This document shows positions 53,496 through 61,264 of a stretch of DNA of 64,000 nt, in pieces; position 1 is the stretch's first letter, and every line of letters begins with the position of its first letter. The stretch covers positions 1,894,001 through 1,958,000 of the forward strand of contig CP064984.1 of assembly GCA_016699615.1 (NCBI GenBank), in the 5' to 3' direction. This DNA comes from Sphingobacteriales bacterium. GTDB taxonomy: Bacteria; Bacteroidota; Bacteroidia; Chitinophagales; JADIYW01. A program made the translations under genes and the position numbers. The notes below the pieces were generated by a model. The model saw nothing but the letters and a program-made list of their open reading frames with translations, ran no database searches and was not told the origin of the DNA.

Positions 53496-54631
53496 ATGAA
53501 AAAAACAGTTTTATTATTTGTATTTGGATTATTAATAACCATCCATGCAAACTCAAAAGAAGAAACAGATTCTACAACATTATCAGTAGGAGACAAAATT
53601 GACAAATGGCAGACTAAACTACCTTTGAATTTTTCAGGTTCAGTAGATGCCTATGTTCAAACAAACTTTATTCCAAAACAAACTAACACTGTGCTAAATG
53701 AAGCTTTTCCAACCAAAGCAAACTCATTTGAATTGGGCATGATTAATTTTATGCTATCAAAAGAAATTAAAAAATTGGGTTTATGGCTGACATAGGCTTT
53801 GGACCAAGAGCTGAGGCTGCAAACAACACATTGTATGCAAACTCTATTATTGCTATCAAACAGTTGTATATGTCTTATGCACCAGCTGATTGGGTAAAAT
53901 TCACACTAGGTAACTTTAGTACATTCTTTGGATATGAGTTAATTGAACCACAAAATAACTTCCATTATTCAACTTCATTAGCATTTCAAAATGGACCATT
54001 CTATCACACAGGTTTGAAAGCAAACTTTACAAAAGGAAAATTTAATTTCTTAACAGGATTCTTTAATGATACAGATACTAAATCTGATAATGATAGAAAT
54101 AAATATGCTGGTGCTCAAGTAGGATACACTGGCGATAAAGTGAGTGGCTACTTAAACTGGGTAGGTGGTAATGAAACAAATGCACATGATACACTATCTC
54201 CATTTAAAAATTACAAATCATCATTAGGATTTACAGGTTTAGCTACTTTAGGTAAAGAAAGCAAAGGTTCAATGGCTTTAGATTTTGCTTGGCATAGATT
54301 TAGACAAAAATTAGCAAAAGGCGATGATGCATCAAGTGTACAATATTTTACCACATATTTATATGGAAAATACAATCTTAAAGACAATGTAGGATTGGGA
54401 TTGAGATTAGGATATGCAAATAACAATGATTATGCAATGCCATATGTAGCTGGTGCTGCTAAAAACTTTGTAGATGTTACTTTAACAAGTAGCATTACAA
54501 TAAGTGACTTCTTAATTGTAAAACCAGAATTTAGATTAGACTATGCAGATGAGAAAGTATTCTTAGATAGAAAAGGAAATGGAAGCAATTTACAGTACAG
54601 ACTTCTAATGGCAACCATATTTACATTCTAA
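53496..54631 (+). pseudogene. outer-membrane beta-barrel porin, split by a missing base near 53780
   Basis: Signal peptide (MKKTVLLFVFGLLITIHANS), then FSGSVDAYVQTNF and a C-terminal barrel with the end strand ALLMATIFTF-like RLLMATIFTF. ORFs 53496-53795 and 53783-54631 join as KEIKKLGF-MADIGFGPRAEA when one base is added to GGGTTTATGGC at about 53780. Total 1136 bases is one short of 379 codons. It belongs to the porin type (OmpL/BBP2-like) that precedes PII and ammonium transporter genes in Bacteroidota and is likely to let small N-compounds cross. Overlapping the halves is 13 bases. Confidence 0.8.
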
Positions 54632-54648
54632 AAATTAAAATAATATTT

Positions 54649-54987
54649 ATGAAAAAAATAGAAGCAATAATAAGAGCAACAAAATTTGAAAGTTTGAAAG
54701 AAGAACTTTCAAAAATAAATATTAATTTCTTTACCTATTACGAAGTACGTGGATTTGGTATAGAAAAAGGCAAGCCAATATCTTACAGAGGTGCAGTATA
54801 TGATATGGGTTACATAGCAAGGTATAAAATTGAGTTATTGATAGATGATTCAAAAGTAGATGAAGTAATGACTTGTATTGCAAATACTGCAAGAACAGGA
54901 CAAGTAGGTGATGGTAAAGTGTTTGTCTACGATATAGAAAAAATTATACGTATCAGAACTGGAGAATCAGACGAAAAAGCAGTTTAA
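54649..54987 (+). CDS. P-II family nitrogen regulatory protein
   Basis: 112 residues; trimeric signal protein that binds ATP/ADP and 2-oxoglutarate and gates Amt. Complete PII fold; T-loop residues 37-55 with Tyr51 (SYRGAVYD), and TGQVGDGKVFVYDIEKIIRIRTGE in the C-terminal signature. Downstream part of the T-loop (DMGYIARYK) differs from the enterobacterial VVDFLPKVK, as is usual for the phylum. Directly before amt, so GlnK-like. Confidence 0.96.
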   Translation: MKKIEAIIRATKFESLKEELSKININFFTYYEVRGFGIEKGKPISYRGAVYDMGYIARYKIELLIDDSKVDEVMTCIANTARTGQVGDGKVFVYDIEKIIRIRTGESDEKAV

Positions 54988-55006
54988 TTAATTAAAAAAA
55001 GATATT

Positions 55007-56296
55007 ATGGAACCAACTAATATAAAAGAAATAACAGAAAGTGTAAGTAGTAATCTATTTACAATAAACAACCTTTGGATGATGTTATGTACCGCATTAG
55101 TATTTCTAATGCACTTAGGTTTTGCTACAGTAGAATCTGGACTTACACGTTCAAAAAATACAGTAAATATATTGTTTAAAAACTTAATGATTTTAGCAAT
55201 AGGTTTAATTACATACTATATTGCAGGATTTAATCTAATGTATCCAGGTTTTGAAGACGGAGATGCAGGATTCTTTAAATTTGCAGGATTTGGTATAAGT
55301 CTACCAGACGGAGGCACAACATCAGCATACAATCCAGGATATACTTATTGGACAGATTTCTTGTTTCAAGCTATGTTTGCTGCAACAGCAGCAACAATTA
55401 TTTCAGGTGCTGTAGCAGAAAGAATTAAAGAATCATCATTCTTAGTATTTTCAGCAATATATGTAGCTATATGCTATCCAATAGTAGGTAGCTGGAAATG
55501 GGGCGGTGGCTGGTTGCAAGATTTGCAAACACCATTCTATGATTTTGCTGGTTCTACACTTGTGCATTCAGTAGGTGGTTGGGGCGCATTAGTTGCAATT
55601 TTCTTACTCGGCCCAAGACTTGGTAAATATGTAAATGGGAAAGCTATTCCAATTCCAGGACACAATATTCCATTAGTTATGATTGGTGTAATGTTACTTT
55701 GGTTAGGCTGGTTTGGTTTTAATGGTGGTTCAGTATTGAGTGCAGATCCAGGTTTAGTTTCTTTAGTATTAGTAACTACTACCTTAGCAGCCGCAACTGG
55801 TATAATTGTAGCTGATATTGTATCATATGCATTTACAAAAAGTCACGATTTAACAATGGCATTGAATGGATGTCTAGCTGGATTAGTAGCTATTACAGCT
55901 GGTGCAGACCAAATGTCACCATTAGAAGCAATTATTATTGGTGGAATTGGTGGCGCTTTAGTAGTATTAGGTGTATTCTTATTTGAAAAATTAAAATTAG
56001 ATGATCCAGTTGGAGCACTTTCAGTACACTTAGTTTGTGGAGTTTGGGGTACACTTGCAGTAGGTATTTTCGGAGCATTAGCAAGTCCAGCTCAATTTGT
56101 TTCTCAATTAATTGGTGTTGGAGCAGTTGCTGTGTTTTGTATAGTATTTTCGGCCGTATTTTTATTGATTATTAAATACACATTAGGTTTAAGAATACCA
56201 GCAGAACAGGAAATACAAGGAATGGATACAACAGAGCATGGAATGGTTGCTTATCCAAACTTTGTAGTAAATCCAGCTGATGGTACAAACATGTAG
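55007..56296 (+). CDS. amt: ammonium transporter
   Basis: 429 residues with 11 helices. Twin-His pore: first His in STLVHSVGGWG, second in LSVHLVCGVWGTLAVG. Motifs FLMHLGFATVESGLTRSKN and LGWFGFNGGS at the entrance are typical. Cytoplasmic C-terminus is about 35 residues. Part of the porin-PII-amt unit; 19 bases after glnK. Takes up ammonium, blocked by PII when nitrogen is ample. Confidence 0.97.
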   Translation: MEPTNIKEITESVSSNLFTINNLWMMLCTALVFLMHLGFATVESGLTRSKNTVNILFKNLMILAIGLITYYIAGFNLMYPGFEDGDAGFFKFAGFGISLPDGGTTSAYNPGYTYWTDFLFQAMFAATAATIISGAVAERIKESSFLVFSAIYVAICYPIVGSWKWGGGWLQDLQTPFYDFAGSTLVHSVGGWGALVAIFLLGPRLGKYVNGKAIPIPGHNIPLVMIGVMLLWLGWFGFNGGSVLSADPGLVSLVLVTTTLAAATGIIVADIVSYAFTKSHDLTMALNGCLAGLVAITAGADQMSPLEAIIIGGIGGALVVLGVFLFEKLKLDDPVGALSVHLVCGVWGTLAVGIFGALASPAQFVSQLIGVGAVAVFCIVFSAVFLLIIKYTLGLRIPAEQEIQGMDTTEHGMVAYPNFVVNPADGTNM

Positions 56297-56339
56297 AATA
56301 GTTTTAAATAAGATTTCTTATTACTAGCTATTATGTGAG

Positions 56340-56372
56340 GAGGTTGTCTTTTTAGACAACCTCTTTTGTTTT
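56340..56372 (+). terminator. terminator of the nitrogen operon
   Basis: Perfect 10-bp stem GAGGTTGTCT (56340-56349) / AGACAACCTC (56354-56363), loop TTTT, then TTTTGTTTTTT. Confidence 0.95.
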
Positions 56373-56586
56373 TTACTAAATGTACAATCAATAATAATTA
56401 TTTGATTTAAACTTGTATTGGAATTTATTTGAATTTAAGATAAAAAAATAGTTTATATTATATATTCAATTTAACTACAAGCAATAGATATCTAATAAAA
56501 TGAAAATTACTAAAATTTGGGTATAATTATTGTATTATAATTTCATAACTTTATTATAAAATAGAATTACTAGAAATAAACCAACT

Positions 56587-56700
56587 ATGAAAAAAACAAT
56601 TGCTATACTTTTAATCTTTCTAAGTTGATTTGCAACAGCATATAGTTAGGTTATTTTTGGGTTTGAATATTATACCAATAAAGTAAACTCTTGAAATATA
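56587..56700 (+). pseudogene. remnant of a secreted-protein gene with in-frame stops
   Basis: From ATG 56587: MKKTIAILLIFLS, stop (TGA), FATAYS, stop (TAG), VIFGFEYYTNKVNS, stop (TGA). The first 20 codons look like a signal peptide, and each stop is one change away from Trp or Gln (TGG, CAG, TGG). I read this as a decayed start of a paralogue of the secreted proteins downstream. Not a recoded gene: TGA is used as a normal stop elsewhere. Confidence 0.55.
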
Positions 56701-56755
56701 AAATAATCCATTAAATTATAATACAAGTTAGATGATAAAAATAAAACATACACAA

Positions 56756-59077
56756 ATGACTAAAAAATATTGGATAATAATATTACTACTTGTTACTAAT
56801 TTATCTTTTGCACAGGAAATAAAAGATAAAACAAAATATTATGTAAGTGATATTGAAAATTTCAACAACTATTCAGCAAGACGCTGGAGTTTATTAGACA
56901 AAAGCCAGTTAAAAATAATTGCAAAAGCACTTAGTATAAAAACAGATGAAGCAGAAAAAATAATTGAAAGTACAAACTATCGCAATCATCCAACAAATAA
57001 ATTAAATACAGATGTAGCTTATATCATGTATAAAGTTTGTGAGTTGATAGGTTATAGTGATGGTGGTTTTAAGTACACCAGCTCAAATGATATTTTATAT
57101 TTGATGTATGTACCTAATGAACTAAACACACATTTACCACCTGATAAATTAGCGACAAACGGAAAAGGCTTTTTCCAAGTGACCAATAAACTATCTGTTT
57201 CTACCACTCCATTATCTAATGAATATTACAAACCATCAATTTCTTTAAAAAATGAAAACTATTCTTTTGGATTTAGATTCGGACCAAAAAATTCAGATTC
57301 ATTAGTGGTTCTAAAAGTAATTAAATCGAGCCCTGCTGAAAAAGCTGGTATTAAAACCAATGATGTTATCATAGAATTTAATGGACAAAATATTAAAAAC
57401 AAAACAAGATTAGAAGCAGCACAAATTTTTAAAGAAAGTGCTTTTACCAATAATTCATTTAAAGTTTTACGCAACAATAGTATTCAAACAATTACCGTTG
57501 ACAAAGTGAATGTGAAAACCATAGAATTTGTTTGTATTTCATCTGACTGTGATAATGGCGAATGCATTATCGAAAACATAAATGGCTACACTATTAAAGG
57601 TAATTGCAAAGATGGAAATATAATTGGTAATGCAAAATTTATTGCAGAAGATGGATTTGAATTTTATGAAGGATCTGTTGAAAAACGAAATAATTCTTTT
57701 AATAAGTACAATTATGTTACGAATGGTTTTGGAAAAGAAAAATTCAGAAACGGCGATAGTTTTGAAGGCAATTATGTAAATGGGAAAAAAGAAGGTAACG
57801 GAATATATACGTATGCAAATGGAACACAAAAAAAAGGAATTTGGAAAGCCGATAAATATTTCGACGATATAAGCATTGGTTTTGCAAACGAAAGATTTAG
57901 AGTAGAAAACAATAGAGTTTATTTACATCATTTAAAATTGGATTTTAAATCTAAAATGGTAGAAATAACGAATGAAGAAAAACAGAGAATAGGAAAAATG
58001 TATAATATTTCGGATGCAGATTTGGATAAACTGTTTGCCTTGTGCGATATGAAATATAAGCCAGTACACTTAAATACGCCTCAAAAAATCAGAGCTATTA
58101 TAGATAAAAATGAAAAGCAATATCCGTATGAAGCATATCGTGTAGTGCACTTTTATGGTATTGATGAAGAAGTCTACAACATCATTTATTTGCCCACTGC
58201 ATATAATATTTGGTTACCAGAGGGTGTAAAATTTGATGTACAAGATGGATTGTATTTTTGCGTACCAGCTGCTTTAACTAGCGGCATAAATTATTATAGC
58301 TATGAAAACAATCTAGCAATACTAAAAGGAATAGAAGAAGATAAAATTAGAGAGAAAGAACAACAGCTATTAGCTGAAGAACATGCAGAATGGGCTAGTA
58401 AAAATAAATGGAAAGGCGCCGTGATAATTCAATACAAAAATGAAGATGCTACAGAAGTTTCAAATAAATACAAATATAATGCTATTACTATTTTTGGTCC
58501 ACCAGATAGAGAAGTAGATGATATCGATTTAAATGATCTATTAGATAAATATGAATTTTATTACAAAAAATTTGGTTTTGAATATATTGGTATTAAATTT
58601 CATAAAAACATGGATGAATCTGGTGCTGAAGACTTAGCGAATGCACTTACTAACACACATAGATATTCGGTAAATACAAATTTCAATTACACACTACCAG
58701 AAAGGAAACCCAAATCTACAGGACCATCTTATGCAGAATTAAAAGCAGCAACTGATGCAGCATACAAAGAAGCACAAGAAGCATCTAAAGTAATAATGGA
58801 AGATAAAACGTATGAAAAATCTGAAATGCGCCAAAAAGCAGTGACTGATATTTTTGCAGGTAAGGATATTATTGAGGAAGCAACGCAAGTGCAAGTGGTA
58901 GATATTTCTACATCAGATAAATATTATACACAAAACAAAAAATTTATTGGTAAAATAGGAACTGTTGAAGCAACACTTATCGATAATGGCGATGAAACTT
59001 ATTATGGCACTATCCAATTTCCGAACGAAAAATATTCTACTATATTTTATAAAGTGAAAGTAAAAATCATAAAATAA
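56756..59077 (+). CDS. secreted PDZ-domain protein with MORN-like repeats
   Basis: About 773 residues. Signal peptide (MTKKYWIIILLLVTNLSFAQ) from ATG 56756. Helical N-terminal region; PDZ domain (FGFRFGPKNSDSLVVLKVIKSSPAEKAGIKTNDVIIEFNGQNIKN); Cys-rich bridge (FVCISSDCDNGECIIE); MORN-like repeats (FRNGDSFEGNYVNGKKEGNGIYTYANGTQKKGIW); a middle domain of unknown type and a coiled region (AATDAAYKEAQEASKVIMEDKTYEKSE); C-terminal beta part (VEATLIDNGDETYYG). No protease catalytic domain before the PDZ. Function unknown; start codons before 56756 give an unlikely leader. Confidence 0.75.
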   Translation: MTKKYWIIILLLVTNLSFAQEIKDKTKYYVSDIENFNNYSARRWSLLDKSQLKIIAKALSIKTDEAEKIIESTNYRNHPTNKLNTDVAYIMYKVCELIGYSDGGFKYTSSNDILYLMYVPNELNTHLPPDKLATNGKGFFQVTNKLSVSTTPLSNEYYKPSISLKNENYSFGFRFGPKNSDSLVVLKVIKSSPAEKAGIKTNDVIIEFNGQNIKNKTRLEAAQIFKESAFTNNSFKVLRNNSIQTITVDKVNVKTIEFVCISSDCDNGECIIENINGYTIKGNCKDGNIIGNAKFIAEDGFEFYEGSVEKRNNSFNKYNYVTNGFGKEKFRNGDSFEGNYVNGKKEGNGIYTYANGTQKKGIWKADKYFDDISIGFANERFRVENNRVYLHHLKLDFKSKMVEITNEEKQRIGKMYNISDADLDKLFALCDMKYKPVHLNTPQKIRAIIDKNEKQYPYEAYRVVHFYGIDEEVYNIIYLPTAYNIWLPEGVKFDVQDGLYFCVPAALTSGINYYSYENNLAILKGIEEDKIREKEQQLLAEEHAEWASKNKWKGAVIIQYKNEDATEVSNKYKYNAITIFGPPDREVDDIDLNDLLDKYEFYYKKFGFEYIGIKFHKNMDESGAEDLANALTNTHRYSVNTNFNYTLPERKPKSTGPSYAELKAATDAAYKEAQEASKVIMEDKTYEKSEMRQKAVTDIFAGKDIIEEATQVQVVDISTSDKYYTQNKKFIGKIGTVEATLIDNGDETYYGTIQFPNEKYSTIFYKVKVKIIK

Positions 59078-59112
59078 AAATCTAACTATTTTAAAAACTA
59101 TAAATATAAAAT

Positions 59113-59694
59113 ATGAAAAAACTACTTTTATACATGTGCATAATATTGTCATATGTTGCACACGCTCAAGAAAAAGTTAATATTACCTACAAATTCATTT
59201 TTATAAATTCTAACAAAGGATTTACTTACGATACAAAGCTTGTACTAGAACGCAATGGAAAGAAATTTGGAGAAAGTAAAGTTAAAGATCAGGAGAAACT
59301 AAATGAAGTTACTTTTACTATACCAAAAGGAAATGCAACTTTAAAAGCTACACTTTATGCATTTAATAAAGGAACATGGCAAGCTCGTATTGTTAAAAAT
59401 AATTATGGATTTGATTGTATATATGAAAAAAATAGAAATTGGGATGAAAATGCAACAATTAAAATAACAGTTGATATTTACAAACAAGAAGTAATTATTG
59501 ATGATAGTTATATAAGCCAAGATGAAGCAGACGATGATGAAAACATAGATTATGCTGCGGAAAAAGAAAAAATAAATAGTTACAAATCTAACATAGATGT
59601 ATATAATTTGGAAAAATCAACCACACCTAATAGTAACAATTCTAATACAAATAGTACAAATAAAAAAGCTCAAGGTGGAAAAAGAATAAAGTAA
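59113..59694 (+). CDS. secreted hypothetical protein, paralogue A
   Basis: 193 residues with signal peptide (MKKLLLYMCIILSYVAHAQ). Domain of about 110 residues: NITYKFIFINSNKGFTYDTKLVLERNGKKFGESKVKDQEKL ... LKATLYAFNKGTWQARIV ... FDCIYEKNRNWDENATIKITVDIY, then an acidic linker and a Ser/Asn/Thr-rich end. Same domain as the first 110 residues of the next gene. Function unknown; no known family. Confidence 0.75.
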   Translation: MKKLLLYMCIILSYVAHAQEKVNITYKFIFINSNKGFTYDTKLVLERNGKKFGESKVKDQEKLNEVTFTIPKGNATLKATLYAFNKGTWQARIVKNNYGFDCIYEKNRNWDENATIKITVDIYKQEVIIDDSYISQDEADDDENIDYAAEKEKINSYKSNIDVYNLEKSTTPNSNNSNTNSTNKKAQGGKRIK

Positions 59695-59893
59695 TATTTG
59701 TTTTAAAGTAGTTTTAAAATATAAAATAAATTATAATAAATTCCCTTTTTTTTATTTTAAGCAAATATTTATATTCTATTTTAATTGAATTTATAAAGTT
59801 TAAAATATAAATACTTTAACAGAAAAAGTTGTATTATTTTGGTATAATATTTGTAATTTTAAAAATCTAATTCATTGTTAAATACATTATAAA

Positions 59894-61252
59894 ATGAAAA
59901 AACTACTAGTGTTATTAGCGTGCATAATATTGTCATACACAGTACACGCACAAGGAAATGTAAATGTTACTTTCAAATTTATTTTTATAAATTCTAAAGC
60001 TGGATTCACATATGATTCTAAATTAGTATTAGAACGCAATGGTGTAAAAGTTGGAGAAAGCAAAATTAAAAATCAAGAATTACTAAATGAAGCTACATTT
60101 TCTATACCAAAAGACAATGCAACTTTAAAAGCAACTATCTACGCATTATACAATGGGAAATGGGAAGCACGTACAAAAAATAATGGCTATTCATTTGATT
60201 GTGTCTATGAAAAAAATAAAAATTGGGATAAAAATGAAAGCATTAAAATAACAGTTGATATTGAAAAAAATGATATTATAATAGATGAAAACGCATCAAC
60301 AAATAACAATACATACAGCAATAATTCTAGTAATGATAACCTGAGCAAGGCAGCAAAAGAAAGGTTAGAAATGCAAAAACAAATGAATAGTTCTAACAAT
60401 ACTTCTACAACAACTACTAGCAATAATTATAACAGTCAAACAGCATTACAAAAATTAAATAAATATCTAAAAACATTTGATAATGGATATTATGGTTATT
60501 TAGAAGTTGTGGGCAATAAAATTTATACTAGATTTAAATCTGGCGAATATTGCGAAGCAAATATTAATGATTTGGATAAAGCTGTTGAAGTAATGAGTGG
60601 CACAAAAGTAGCTGTGAAATGCAAAAGTGGAAATTGTGTGTTTTCAACATATACAAATTCCAAACACGAGCAAATGTCATTCTCACAAAATACATCATTC
60701 AATACACAAGAATTAATTACATTATTAAATAATGCATTAGCAGAATGTAAAAATAAACCTACATCAACCACCACAAATAATGTAAAACAAACTACAGAAA
60801 CCAACAAAAAAACTACTGATGATGACGATGATTATTGGGAAGAGTTTGCATATTTAATGGGATATTCTGAAGGCGAAGATTCTAATACAGAATCAAAAGT
60901 AAATGGTTCAGGAAATTACCAAACAGCATTAGATAATCTAAATAAATATTTATTAGAGTTTAATAGAGATATTTATAGAAATATAAAAGTAGAGAATGGT
61001 AATGTAAATTTTACTTATAATACTTACTCAACTGTCTACACTACATCAATAAGTATTGCAGATTTAAAGAAAGCAACTGTAGTAAAAGTGAGTAATGAGA
61101 ATAAAGTAAAAATAATGTGCAGTGGCGCAAGCAATTGTTTTTCTGGTGGTTGGAATCCAAAATCAGACCATTTTCAATTCTTTCCATTAAAACCAACTAC
61201 TGATGTTTCTAAGATAAAAACCTTAATAGAAGATTTTATAAAAGCATTATAA
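59894..61252 (+). CDS. secreted hypothetical protein, paralogue B, with duplicated C-terminal domain
   Basis: 452 residues. Signal peptide (MKKLLVLLACIILSYTVHAQ) and the same N-terminal domain as paralogue A (FKFIFINSKAGFTYDSKLVLERNG). Then two copies of a domain of about 100 residues: residues from YNSQTALQKLNKYLKTFDNG and from NYQTALDNLNKYLLEFNRD. Each has a Cys pair (VKCKSGNC, IMCSGASNC) after a KV..VK..K-type strand and ends with a LI..LNNAL/LIEDFIKAL helix. Linkers are Asn/Thr/Ser-rich. Convergent with uvrA, 12 bases apart. Confidence 0.75.
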   Translation: MKKLLVLLACIILSYTVHAQGNVNVTFKFIFINSKAGFTYDSKLVLERNGVKVGESKIKNQELLNEATFSIPKDNATLKATIYALYNGKWEARTKNNGYSFDCVYEKNKNWDKNESIKITVDIEKNDIIIDENASTNNNTYSNNSSNDNLSKAAKERLEMQKQMNSSNNTSTTTTSNNYNSQTALQKLNKYLKTFDNGYYGYLEVVGNKIYTRFKSGEYCEANINDLDKAVEVMSGTKVAVKCKSGNCVFSTYTNSKHEQMSFSQNTSFNTQELITLLNNALAECKNKPTSTTTNNVKQTTETNKKTTDDDDDYWEEFAYLMGYSEGEDSNTESKVNGSGNYQTALDNLNKYLLEFNRDIYRNIKVENGNVNFTYNTYSTVYTTSISIADLKKATVVKVSNENKVKIMCSGASNCFSGGWNPKSDHFQFFPLKPTTDVSKIKTLIEDFIKAL

Positions 61253-61264
61253 AATAGAATAAAT

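Noticed and set aside
56587..56700. UGA/UAG recoding to explain in-frame stops in the signal-peptide ORF
   Set aside because: TGA is a normal stop in other genes here (hflX, the helicase and NSS transporter), and three different stops within 36 codons are better explained by decay.
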